DNA of 38,169 nt from Candidatus Aquidulcis frankliniae. Lineage in GTDB: Bacteria > Chloroflexota > Limnocylindria > Limnocylindrales > Limnocylindraceae. A model generated the notes under the pieces. It was not told where the DNA came from, made no database searches, and saw nothing but the letters and a program-made list of their open reading frames with translations. A program made the translations under genes and the position numbers. Shown in pieces: positions 23,775-31,756 of this stretch (its first letter is position 1; the number at the start of each line of letters is the position of its first letter). The stretch covers positions 1 to 38,169 of the forward strand of contig RFPZ01000002.1 of NCBI GenBank assembly GCA_009925905.1, read 5' to 3'.

Positions 23775-24920
23775 TTAAACGTTGACTCCGATCAGCGAAC
23801 CAACAGCGTACGTAATTGCGGCTGCTGCGGCACCGATGGCAAGCTGTCGCAGCCCTGTATAGATTGCCGACTTTCCCGTTAGCAGGCTTACTGCGGCGCC
23901 AACGCTAAAGAGCGCGATCGCTGTGACGGCAATGCTTGCGAGCAACGCGGTTGAGCCTGTGAGCAGAATGAACGGCAGCAGCGGCAGGAATGCACCGATG
24001 GCGAATGCGATGAACGATCCCGCTGCGGCTCCCCACGGAGATCCGAGCTCTTCGGGGTCAAGTCCGAGCTCTTCGCGGACAAGGGTTTCGAGTGCGACCG
24101 AAGGATTGGACATCAGCCGCTGAGCAATTGACCGTGCCTCTTCTTCAGGGAAGCCGCGTGCGCGATAGATTCCGGCAATCTCTGCCTCCTCCTCTTCTGG
24201 CATCGCTTCAAGCTCCGCGCGTTCTAGCTCAATCTGCCGTTCAAGGAGTTCGGTCTGGCTGCGCATGGAAACGTACTCACCCGCCGCCATGCTAAATGCG
24301 CCGGCGAGGAGCCCAGCGATGCCGGCAAGGACAACGAAGCCACCTTGGCCACTAGCCGTGGTTGCGCCAGCGATACCCATCACCAAGGCGGCATTTGAGA
24401 CAAGGCCATCGGAAACTCCAAAGATCGTCGCGCGTAGTGTGCCGCTGCTCCCCGAGCGGTGCCACGGCTCGCGTGCCTTCGTCTCGGCAAGCGCAGCGCG
24501 ATGTGCGCCGCCACTCTTCTCCCCATCGAGTTCGCGCCAGATGTCGGCGTGCTTCGCCTCATCGGCGGCAATATCGGTGACTTCGGGTACGTCGCCATGC
24601 GCGCCGTACACTTCCTCTTCGTACCCCTCAAGCGCTTTCACCATGTCGCTCACCGCACGCGTGCCGAAGAGTCGCGCGAGCAACGTGATCTGGCGCACGC
24701 GCCAACTTGGGCGCTTCGTGGCGGGTACCTGCTCGCCGAGGCTTAAGAGCTTCGCCTCCCAGATGGCGGCGTGGCGGCGCTCGCTCGTTGCGATGCGCTC
24801 GAAGGCGCTGCGGCGCGCGGGATCTTTCTCAATTCTGGCGAGAGCGTCATACAAGAAGATCGCGTCGCGCTCGAGCGCTAGTCCGGCAAGGCTTGCGGCG
24901 CGGTCTTTGATCGCTTGCAT
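23775..24920 (-). CDS. mbfA: MbfA-type iron exporter: ferritin-like domain fused to VIT1/CCC1 transporter
   Basis: A 381-residue fusion. The N-terminal ~140 residues are a rubrerythrin/ferritin-like four-helix domain with two ExxH motifs (Glu47-His50 in SERRH, Glu121-His124 in DEAKH) plus Glu18 and acidic EGYEEEVYG, fitting a di-iron site. The rest is a VIT1/CCC1 family transporter with five predicted membrane helices, starting at GVSDGLVSNAALVMGIAG and including the cytosolic acidic metal-binding region ERAELEAMPEEEEAEIAG. In alpha-proteobacteria such MbfA proteins export iron and protect against iron-dependent peroxide stress. Here it sits downstream of SUF and Rieske genes and directly before lgt. 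The leader contains a strong hyphenated palindrome that may be an operator. Iron versus manganese as cargo is not settled by sequence. Confidence 0.9.
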   Translation of the reverse strand: MQAIKDRAASLAGLALERDAIFLYDALARIEKDPARRSAFERIATSERRHAAIWEAKLLSLGEQVPATKRPSWRVRQITLLARLFGTRAVSDMVKALEGYEEEVYGAHGDVPEVTDIAADEAKHADIWRELDGEKSGGAHRAALAETKAREPWHRSGSSGTLRATIFGVSDGLVSNAALVMGIAGATTASGQGGFVVLAGIAGLLAGAFSMAAGEYVSMRSQTELLERQIELERAELEAMPEEEEAEIAGIYRARGFPEEEARSIAQRLMSNPSVALETLVREELGLDPEELGSPWGAAAGSFIAFAIGAFLPLLPFILLTGSTALLASIAVTAIALFSVGAAVSLLTGKSAIYTGLRQLAIGAAAAAITYAVGSLIGVNV

Positions 24921-24934
24921 TGGGGCTCCCCTCT

Positions 24935-24951
24935 TGCGCAGGTGTTGCGCA
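24935..24951 (-). promoter_or_regulatory. TGCGCA-N5-TGCGCA palindrome in the mbfA leader
   Basis: Two copies of the self-complementary hexamer TGCGCA are separated by 5 bases, giving a 17-base dyad just after the predicted transcription start of mbfA. It could be a repressor operator, or in RNA a 6-base-pair hairpin before the Shine-Dalgarno. Confidence 0.5.
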
Positions 24952-24959
24952 TCGCCCCC

Positions 24960-24965
24960 ATCCTA
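24960..24965 (-). promoter_or_regulatory. -10 box TAGGAT of mbfA
   Basis: Minus-strand TAGGAT, 39 bases upstream of ATG 24920, with AGAGGGGA as ribosome binding site in the leader. It overlaps one arm of a second inverted repeat (CCTAGC at 24962-24967 and GCTAGG at 24980-24985). Confidence 0.55.
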
Positions 24966-24980
24966 GCGCTCTGTGCAAGG

Positions 24981-25304
24981 CTAGGTTTGAAGTACCACCC
25001 AGCCCTGATCGTCAACGCTCACCACGTGAACCCCGAGCGGAATCTCTGCGGGTGGATCAAGTGGCTCCCCGCTCTCCAGGTCAAATCGCGAGAGATGTAA
25101 CGGGCAGGTCACCGTAGGCCGATCCACGGTGGCTGACGAAAGAAAGCCGCGATCGAGCTCACAGTACTCGTGGGTACAGACGCCGTCGACTGCCAAGAGC
25201 TTGCCGCCGCGATTCACCACCAGGATGGCACTGCCTCCTGGCCAGGCGAGACGCATGGTGCCGTCTGGAAGCTCGGCTGCTGGAAAGAGTCGCTCGGCGG
25301 GCAT
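24981..25304 (-). CDS. Rieske [2Fe-2S] ferredoxin-like protein
   Basis: A 107-residue stand-alone Rieske protein, soluble and without signal peptide. Cluster ligands are Cys43-x-His45 in CTHEYCELDRG and Cys67-x-x-His70 in CPLHLSRFDLESG. This is the NirD/ferredoxin-component type that passes electrons to an oxygenase or reductase, or acts in an assembly context. It begins 9 bases after the sufD stop and is therefore the third gene of a sufB-sufD-rieske operon; similar small Rieske genes are known in SUF clusters. No oxygenase gene is near, so a role linked to Fe-S assembly is the most economical reading, but this is inference. Confidence 0.88.
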   Translation of the reverse strand: MPAERLFPAAELPDGTMRLAWPGGSAILVVNRGGKLLAVDGVCTHEYCELDRGFLSSATVDRPTVTCPLHLSRFDLESGEPLDPPAEIPLGVHVVSVDDQGWVVLQT

Positions 25305-25313
25305 GCTTCGCGA

Positions 25314-26615
25314 TTAGGAGGCGAGTGCGGCGGGCTGCTTCACCAGCGCAGCGTCAAGTTTTGCGGCAAGCACCTCGCGCAGTCGCTCTGCCTCGGCATT
25401 GAGTGGGAGCGCAGCAACAACAGGCTCCAAGAAGCCCATCACGATCGTGCGACGCGCTTCGGCATCCGTTAGCCCTCGTGAACGCAGATAGAAGATCTGA
25501 GCTGGATCAATTGGTCCGACAGAGCTGCCATGCGCCGCGCGCTCGCAGTCCGGCTGGTCAATCCATAGCGATGGAATCGCCACGCTGCGCGCCGTCTTTG
25601 AGAGAAGCATCCCGAACTCACCGAGATACGAGTTCGTGCCCCGTCCGCTGCGCGGAATCGTCGTGACCCCCTTGATGTACCCGCGTGCGTTTCCGGCGAA
25701 CACACCCTTGGCCAACAGATCTCCGACCGTCTTCTGGCCAGAATGGAGGCTATAGGTGGTGAGGTCGTGGATCTGATCGCCTGCACCAAAGACGACTTCA
25801 ACCTGGCGAACGCCAGATCCGTCGCCTGCAAGCAGGTGATCAATGCGACCGCGCACAAGCCGCGCGCCCACCTGCGCGACTGCGAGCTGCAGCTGCGCCT
25901 TCTCGCCAAAGGTGTGTCGGCGTACCGTCACATAGGCGCGATCCTCGGGGAGGTCTTGGATCGAAGAGAGGGCGAGCGATGCGCGGGCGCCGAGCGTGAT
26001 CTCGCTGCTCGTTGCCAAGAGTGAGGTTGCAGCGCCAGCAGCTGCAGCACTCCCGTTTATCTCTTCCACAATCGAGGCCTCTGCGCCATCGCCAAGTGCC
26101 ACCGCAATCCGGGCAATCAATGAAGTGCCCACCTCGGGGGCAAGGATGCGAATCACGATCGGTGCGGCGAGTCGGCCAGCGCCGAGACTGATGGAGACGC
26201 CTGTATTCCAGAGCGCGGCGATTAGCGCAGCGGTGCGATCCTCGGCGGCACCGGCCATCGGCGTTGCGGCATTGAGTGGCGCGATTTTTAGGCCAGCCGC
26301 TGAGGCCTCCGCACCGATGTATGCGCCAACGCCAGCGCTTGAGATCTCAATGAGCGCAGCGGCACCCTCCGGAAGTGCAGCGTCGGAAAGCGTTCGAATC
26401 TCCTGCGATAGAACCGCCGGGGCGGCGCGCTCCACCTCAGCCGCTCGCAGGTCAACGTACCCGGTGAAGAGTAGGTTTGACTCTGTTGGAAGGGCGTGAA
26501 ACGCGGCGAGTGCCGCTGCACGCTCAGAGAGCCCAGGGCCGCCTGCGCTGAGCTTGGTGATCGTTTCGGTGGTTGCCCACTCAAGTGGAAGGTCAGCGAG
26601 TGCGCGGCGGGTCAC
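25314..26615 (-). CDS. sufD: Fe-S cluster assembly protein SufD
   Basis: A 433-residue SufB/SufD-family protein forming the SufBCD scaffold with SufB and the SufC ATPase. The C-terminal half has the family core: LHSGQKTVGDLLAKGVFAG, the conserved His in ERAAHGSSVGPIDPAQIFYL and SRGLTDAEARRTIVMGFLEP. The N-terminal third is variable, as usual for SufD. The start codon is GTG at 26615 and overlaps the sufB stop (GTGA), coupling synthesis of the two scaffold subunits. It lacks the cluster-related cysteine of SufB. SufC, SufS and SufU are not in the window. Confidence 0.92.
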   Translation of the reverse strand: MTRRALADLPLEWATTETITKLSAGGPGLSERAAALAAFHALPTESNLLFTGYVDLRAAEVERAAPAVLSQEIRTLSDAALPEGAAALIEISSAGVGAYIGAEASAAGLKIAPLNAATPMAGAAEDRTAALIAALWNTGVSISLGAGRLAAPIVIRILAPEVGTSLIARIAVALGDGAEASIVEEINGSAAAAGAATSLLATSSEITLGARASLALSSIQDLPEDRAYVTVRRHTFGEKAQLQLAVAQVGARLVRGRIDHLLAGDGSGVRQVEVVFGAGDQIHDLTTYSLHSGQKTVGDLLAKGVFAGNARGYIKGVTTIPRSGRGTNSYLGEFGMLLSKTARSVAIPSLWIDQPDCERAAHGSSVGPIDPAQIFYLRSRGLTDAEARRTIVMGFLEPVVAALPLNAEAERLREVLAAKLDAALVKQPAALAS

Positions 26616-28015
26616 CCGAGGGCCCCCTCCATCTCCAGTCGAATCAGACGATTGAACTCAAGCGCGTACTCCATCGGCAACTCCTTGGTGAAAACTTCAA
26701 GGAAGCCCTGAACGATGAGATTCGTTGCCTCATTCTCCGTCATTCCGCGGCTCATCAGGTAGAAGATTTGATCATCAGAGACGCGACCCACCGTGGCCTC
26801 GTGGCTCATTGAGGTGTCGTCCTCTTGGATATCGATGTATGGGTACGTCTCGGAGCGGCTCCCTTCATCGAGAATTAGCGCATCACAGCGAACGCTGGTT
26901 GTGACACCCGTTGCGCCGGGGGCCACGCGCACCGTACCGCGATACGTTGCCACGCCGCCGTCCTTACAGACAGACTTACCTACGATGCGGCTGGTGGTAT
27001 TTGGTGCAAGGTGCACCGCCTTCGCACCAGTGTCTTGGTGCTGCCCCTTTGAGGCCACGGCAACGGAGACGATTTCAGCGTGTGCTTTCTCGCCCAGAAG
27101 GTAGATGCCTGGGTACTTCATAGTGAGTTGTGCACCCGTGTTTGCGTCAATCCACTCAACGGTGGCTCCAGCGTGCGCATGGGCTCGCTTCGTAACGAGG
27201 TTGTAGACATCATTCGACCAGTTCTGAATGGTGGTGTAGCGAACCTTTGCGCCTGGAAGCGCAATCACCTCGACAACGGCAACGTGAAGCGAGTCGGTTG
27301 CCCAGTTTGGCGCGGTGCAGCCCTCGATGTAATGCAGGCTTGCTCCCTCATCGACAACAATGAGCGTGCGCTCAAATTGCCCGGTGTTCTGGCCATTGAT
27401 ACGGAAGTAGGCCTGCAGCGGGAGTGGTACATCGACTCCCTTCGGCACGTAGACGAATGAACCACCCGACCAGACTGCCGAGTTCAGGGCTGCAAATTTG
27501 TTGTCCTCTGCTGGCACAACGGTACCGAAGTACTTCTTGAAGATCTCTGGGTACTCTTTCATCCCCTGGTCGGTGCCCATGAAGACGACGCCAAGCTTCT
27601 CAAGATCTTCGCGTACAGAGTGATAAACAACTTCAGAGTCGTATTGCGCGCCAACGCCGGAGAGGAACTTGCGCTCCGCCTCTGGAATACCAAGGCGCTC
27701 GAACGTCTTCTTGATCTGGTCAGGGACGTCGTCCCATGACTTCTCTTCGCGCTCGGATGGCTTGCGGTAGTAGACGATCTTCGAGAAGTCGAGCTTCGTC
27801 AGGTCACCGCCCCACATCGGCATCGCCCGCGCCTCAAAGTGCTTGTATGCGCGCAGGCGGTACTCCAGCATCCAAGCTGGCTCTTCCTTCGTCTCCGAGA
27901 TCTCCCGGACCGTCGCCTCAGTGAGGCCAGCCTTCGTCTCGCGCAGGTAGGCGATGTCGTCGTGGAAGGCGTACTGCTCCCGTTCGTCGCGAACCGTCTC
28001 CTTAGCGACCGTCAT
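26612..28015 (-). CDS. sufB: Fe-S cluster assembly protein SufB
   Basis: A 467-residue SufB, the main scaffold on which Fe-S clusters are built. Recognisable parts are EPAWMLEYRLRAYKHF, GTDQGMKEYPEIFKKYFGTVVP, KFAALNSAVWSGGSFVYVPKGV, HYIEGCTAPNW and the C-terminal RCDALILDEGSRSETYPYIDI with the conserved Cys. The DTSMSHEATVG segment contains the conserved His-Glu pair. A GAGGAGG Shine-Dalgarno precedes ATG 28015. It leads the operon sufB-sufD-rieske and probably mbfA-lgt-mdh beyond. The 74-base gap upstream separates it from the RND gene and holds its likely promoter. Confidence 0.96.
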   Translation of the reverse strand: MTVAKETVRDEREQYAFHDDIAYLRETKAGLTEATVREISETKEEPAWMLEYRLRAYKHFEARAMPMWGGDLTKLDFSKIVYYRKPSEREEKSWDDVPDQIKKTFERLGIPEAERKFLSGVGAQYDSEVVYHSVREDLEKLGVVFMGTDQGMKEYPEIFKKYFGTVVPAEDNKFAALNSAVWSGGSFVYVPKGVDVPLPLQAYFRINGQNTGQFERTLIVVDEGASLHYIEGCTAPNWATDSLHVAVVEVIALPGAKVRYTTIQNWSNDVYNLVTKRAHAHAGATVEWIDANTGAQLTMKYPGIYLLGEKAHAEIVSVAVASKGQHQDTGAKAVHLAPNTTSRIVGKSVCKDGGVATYRGTVRVAPGATGVTTSVRCDALILDEGSRSETYPYIDIQEDDTSMSHEATVGRVSDDQIFYLMSRGMTENEATNLIVQGFLEVFTKELPMEYALEFNRLIRLEMEGALG

Positions 28016-28060
28016 GGAGCCTCCTCTTCCCTGTTGGACCGTTCGGGGTAATCCCGACTG

Positions 28061-28066
28061 ATCGTA
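28061..28066 (-). promoter_or_regulatory. Possible -10 box TACGAT of the suf operon
   Basis: Minus-strand TACGAT lies 45 bases before ATG 28015 in the only non-coding stretch upstream of sufB. An inverted repeat GGGC-AGTT-GCCC (28075-28086) sits just upstream of it and could be a regulator site. No clear -35. Confidence 0.35.
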
Positions 28067-28089
28067 TCAGGATTGGGCAGTTGCCCCGA

Positions 28090-31000
28090 TTAGGCAGCCT
28101 TGACCTTATTGCCGCGCGAGAGCCCCTGCTTGAGGCCGTCAATCAAGCTGTACACCACTGGCACCACGAGCAGGGTAAGGAGCGTGGACGAGAGGAGTCC
28201 ACCAATCACCACCGTGCCGAGCTCGGCGGCAATGATCGAACCCTCGCTCGGCCCCGCCGCGAGCGGCAAGAGCGCCAGGATCGTTGCGACCGCCGTCATC
28301 AAGATCGGACGTACCCGTGTTGCGCCAGCGCGCAGAAGGGCCTCCTTCGTCGGAACCCCCTCATGGCGCAGCTGTTCAACGCGGTCGAGCAGCACGATGG
28401 CGTTCGTCACCACGATCCCAATCAACATTAGGAACCCAATGAGGGCCGAGATGCCGATAGGACGATTCGTGATCAAGAGTGCCGGGAATGCGCCGATCAC
28501 GGCGAGTGGCAGGCTGAACATGATGACCAGTGGATCCACCAGCGAGTTGAAGACCAGCACCATGGTCAGGTACACCAGCAAGATTGCAACGGCCATCGCC
28601 GTGAAGAGGCCACTGAACGACTCGTTCTGCTGTTCCGTCACGCCGGCAAGCCGAACATCAACCTTGCTCAGCTTCCCTGCATCCTGAAGTTCGGTGACTG
28701 CGGTCTTCACCGCGGTATTCACGGCTCCTGTGTCTGCTACAGCGATCTCGCCGCTCACATTGGCGGCCAGCGACTGGTCGATGCGCGTAATGCTTGATGG
28801 GACAGAGAGCTCCTCAATTGTTGCGATGCTGCTCAGCGGTACCTTCTTTGCACCGCCAACCAGATACGCACCCAGCTGCGTGATGTCGCTGACAGAGCTG
28901 CTATCAATCTTGAGCGAGAGGCTTACCTTCGCGCCGTCGATCGTGATCTGCCCGAGCTGCGAACCAACCAAGAGATTGCGCACCTCCCCGGCCACTTGCG
29001 CCGCCGAGAGACCGGCCATCGCAGCAGCAGATGGATTGACCGTGATCTCAATCTGACGCCCCGCCTTCACAAGATCACTCTTCACGTTTGCGAGATTGCT
29101 ATTCGCGGCGAGCGTCGTAACGATGAGATCAGACGCCGCTTCAACATCCGCGGCGCGCTCACCAGTGACTATCACCGAGATAGCATTGGAGCCGGCAGCA
29201 AAGCCGATCTCTTCGACCGTCACGGTCCATCCCTGCGTGCCCACCTCAGCGAGCGATTCCGCCAAGCGAGTTTTTGCTTCGGCGAGATCGGTATCAGCAT
29301 TGAGGACAACCGTCATGCGCGCGGCATTCGGCGCTCGCCCTGTAGTTGCGGCGACTAGCGTTTGCGTCCCAGTGGCATCCGCACTTGGGATCGAGGTCGT
29401 CACGAGTTCAACGGTTTCGTCCTTGGCAAGAATCTCGTAAGCGACACGGCTGCGCGTCAGAACGCGTTCGGTAGAGGTGCCGAGCGGCGGATTCACCGTC
29501 ACTGTCAGGACCTTCTCACTTCCGCTATTCAGGAACTGGGTCGGAATTGAGCCTGCGAGGGAGGTTGCCCCGATGAAGAGGCTGAAGGCGATCAGCAGGG
29601 TGGCAAACTTTGTAGCGCGACGTCGCAGCGCAAGCCCAAGCACTGGAAGATAGAGGCGTCCCCAGATGGAGACCTCTTCGTGGTCGGTGTCGACCGCATA
29701 CGGAATCGTTGCCTTGGAACCCTTCACCTTGACCAGGAAGTAGGCGAGGACTGGGATGACGGTCAGTGCCACGACCAGCGACGCCAGCAGCGCGTAGGTT
29801 ACCGTCAGCGCAAATGGAAGGAAGAACTGACTAATCAAGCCGCCCACAACGCCGAGGGGCAAGAAGACGGCAATGGTTGTGATGGTTGAGCTGGTGATCG
29901 CCGAGGAGACCTCACGTGTGCCGTTCAGCACTGCTTCACCAATCGGCTCACCTTGGCTGCGGTGTCGGTAGATGTTTTCGAGCACCACAATGGAGTCGTC
30001 AACGACCCGGCCAACCGCTACGGCGAGACCGCCAAGGGTCATGATGTTGATGGTGATGCCAGTCGTTGACATCAGGATGATCGCCGCCAAGACACTCAGC
30101 GGAATGCTCACCGCGGCAACAATTGTGGAACGCAGGTTGAGCAAGAAGACAAAGATGACAACTACGGCGAAGGCTGCCCCGAGGCCGCCCTCTTTTACGA
30201 GCGCATCAATTGATTCGAGGATGAAGATTGATGAGTCGGTCACGATCGAGTGCTTGACCTGCGCATCGTGCGCGGCTGCAAACTCTTCAATTGCGGCGAT
30301 GGAGTCCTGAGCTGTAGAGACGGTATTCGCATCGGCTGACTTGCTGACGCTAATGGTCAGGCCAGGGGTCCCGTTCGTCTCGGACCAGCCGGTGGTGTGC
30401 ACCTCTGCGAGCGAAACAGTCGCAACGTCTTTCAAGAAGATCGGGTACGGCTGGCCCGTTGGGGTGACGCCGCCGCCGACAATGAGGTTTTCAAGATCAG
30501 CAACTGACGTGAAGCGACCGGTTGCCGAGACGGGCACCAGGCTGGTGCCGACTGGGAGTTGGCCGCCCGGATAGGTCAGGTTGTTCGCCTGAATGAGACC
30601 TTGCACCTGCGACATGGTCACGCCGGTCGCGGCGGCCTTGGCTGCGTCAAGTTGAATAAACGCCTGGGTCTCAACGCCACCCGAGAGATCGGCGGCGGAG
30701 ATGCCGCTGATGCCACGAATGCTCGGCATCAGCTCGCTCTGCGTGAGAGCCGCAAGTTCGGTCAGTGTTGTATTGCCCTTTGGGGTCAGGGTAGCGATGA
30801 CTACAGCAGATGAGTTGATATTGAAGTTGCGAACAACTGGCGTAACCCCCGAGGGGAGCCGGGAAGTTGCGATGGCCGATTCAATCTGACGAAGGATCTC
30901 CTTGACGTCGCTCCCGTAGGCGAACTGCGCAGAGACGAATCCGAGCCCAGTCGTCGAGACGGAGCGGAGCGACTCAACCCCAGCGACTGAGGCGACGGCG

Positions 31001-31209
31001 GCCTCAATCGGCGCGGCCACCTGCTCGGCCACATCGGCGGTGCCTGCCCCGGGGTATGGGGCAATAATCGTGACGATTGGGAAATCGATGTTTGGAAGCA
31101 GCTCCTGCTTCAGGCTCCCCCAGCTCGCCACGCCCCCGCCGAAGATTGCGAGTGCGATCAGAATGGTCACGCTGCGTCGAGCGACCGCGAGCTTGGTCAA
31201 GAAAAACAT
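28090..31209 (-). CDS. RND-family efflux transporter (SwrC/YerP-like)
   Basis: A 1039-residue transporter of the HAE/AcrB branch of the RND superfamily, which drives export with protons. It has a first helix at about 13-30, a large exposed loop with porter-like repeats, six helices around 335-560, a second loop, and the final helices from about 860. The proton-relay region in the fourth helix has the paired aspartates in VGRVVDDSIVVLENIYRH. Size and divergence fit the monoderm type seen in Bacillus SwrC rather than tripartite E. coli pumps, and no membrane-fusion or outer-membrane partner lies next to it. ATG 31209 has a GAGGGGG Shine-Dalgarno. Substrate unknown: lipid, peptide or drug export are all possible. 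Confidence 0.9.
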   Translation of the reverse strand: MFFLTKLAVARRSVTILIALAIFGGGVASWGSLKQELLPNIDFPIVTIIAPYPGAGTADVAEQVAAPIEAAVASVAGVESLRSVSTTGLGFVSAQFAYGSDVKEILRQIESAIATSRLPSGVTPVVRNFNINSSAVVIATLTPKGNTTLTELAALTQSELMPSIRGISGISAADLSGGVETQAFIQLDAAKAAATGVTMSQVQGLIQANNLTYPGGQLPVGTSLVPVSATGRFTSVADLENLIVGGGVTPTGQPYPIFLKDVATVSLAEVHTTGWSETNGTPGLTISVSKSADANTVSTAQDSIAAIEEFAAAHDAQVKHSIVTDSSIFILESIDALVKEGGLGAAFAVVVIFVFLLNLRSTIVAAVSIPLSVLAAIILMSTTGITINIMTLGGLAVAVGRVVDDSIVVLENIYRHRSQGEPIGEAVLNGTREVSSAITSSTITTIAVFLPLGVVGGLISQFFLPFALTVTYALLASLVVALTVIPVLAYFLVKVKGSKATIPYAVDTDHEEVSIWGRLYLPVLGLALRRRATKFATLLIAFSLFIGATSLAGSIPTQFLNSGSEKVLTVTVNPPLGTSTERVLTRSRVAYEILAKDETVELVTTSIPSADATGTQTLVAATTGRAPNAARMTVVLNADTDLAEAKTRLAESLAEVGTQGWTVTVEEIGFAAGSNAISVIVTGERAADVEAASDLIVTTLAANSNLANVKSDLVKAGRQIEITVNPSAAAMAGLSAAQVAGEVRNLLVGSQLGQITIDGAKVSLSLKIDSSSVSDITQLGAYLVGGAKKVPLSSIATIEELSVPSSITRIDQSLAANVSGEIAVADTGAVNTAVKTAVTELQDAGKLSKVDVRLAGVTEQQNESFSGLFTAMAVAILLVYLTMVLVFNSLVDPLVIMFSLPLAVIGAFPALLITNRPIGISALIGFLMLIGIVVTNAIVLLDRVEQLRHEGVPTKEALLRAGATRVRPILMTAVATILALLPLAAGPSEGSIIAAELGTVVIGGLLSSTLLTLLVVPVVYSLIDGLKQGLSRGNKVKAA

Positions 31210-31236
31210 GGAACCCCCTCTTTTCGCCGATTGAAG

Positions 31237-31252
31237 TGGGCAGCAGAGCCCA
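31237..31252 (-). promoter_or_regulatory. Inverted repeat TGGGC-N6-GCCCA in the RND leader
   Basis: A 5-base perfect inverted repeat with a 6-base spacer, between the divergent promoter region and the RND ribosome binding site. Could be an operator or an RNA hairpin. Low confidence because short. Confidence 0.3.
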
Positions 31253-31259
31253 GCAGGCG

Positions 31260-31266
31260 TAGTATC
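31260..31266. promoter_or_regulatory. Overlapping divergent -10 boxes of osmC and the RND gene
   Basis: The plus strand reads TAGTAT (31260-31265), 56 bases before the osmC ATG. The minus strand reads GATACT (31266-31261), 51 bases before the RND ATG. If both are used, the two promoters share the same melted region. The osmC box is the better candidate. Confidence 0.4.
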
Positions 31267-31321
31267 GCGGAATCCCGCCGAGGATGCTGCGGGGCTGAAG
31301 AATCGTTAAGGGGGGTTAATC

Positions 31322-31756
31322 ATGACCACACGAACCGCGACCGCCACTTGGAACGGAACGCTTCTCGAGGGTTCGGGGGCAATCACCTCGTTTGAGAGTG
31401 GTGCGATCGGCACACTTCCAGTGAGTTGGCCCCGTCGATCTGAGGAGCATGGTGGTTCCACCTCTCCTGAAGAGTTGCTTGCAGCGGCGCACGCCTCCTG
31501 TTTCGCCATGGCGCTCTCGGGCGGCCTCGCGCGCAATAACACACCGGCGAAGCACCTCGACGTTTCAGCAACTGTGACGTTTGAGAAGGTCGAAGCGGGC
31601 TGGCGCGTCACGAAGTCGGCGCTCACCCTGAGAGGTGAAGTGCCGGGTCTGGATTACGACAAATTTGCAGAGATTGCCGAAGGGGCGAAGGGCGGCTGCC
31701 CAATCTCCGCAGCGCTGGCGGGGAATGTCGAGATCACCCTTTCGATTCCCGACTAG
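31322..31756 (+). CDS. osmC: OsmC-family peroxide-detoxifying protein
   Basis: A 144-residue OsmC/Ohr-superfamily thiol peroxidase, reducing organic hydroperoxides with a cysteine pair. Cys60 lies in LLAAAHASCFAMALS and Cys126 in GCPISAALAGN, the positions of the two redox cysteines. Early GSTSPEELLAA and the N-terminal ATATWNGTL match OsmC rather than Ohr. An AAGGGGGG Shine-Dalgarno precedes ATG 31322 in a leader of about 50 bases. The gene is divergent from the RND pump and its stop overlaps the stop of the convergent aminotransferase through the tetramer CTAG (31753-31756). Confidence 0.92.
   Translation: MTTRTATATWNGTLLEGSGAITSFESGAIGTLPVSWPRRSEEHGGSTSPEELLAAAHASCFAMALSGGLARNNTPAKHLDVSATVTFEKVEAGWRVTKSALTLRGEVPGLDYDKFAEIAEGAKGGCPISAALAGNVEITLSIPD

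Noticed and set aside
28075..28086. GGGC-AGTT-GCCC after the RND gene as a terminator
   Set aside because: Short stem and no T-run, so not an intrinsic terminator; kept only as a possible regulatory dyad near the suf promoter.
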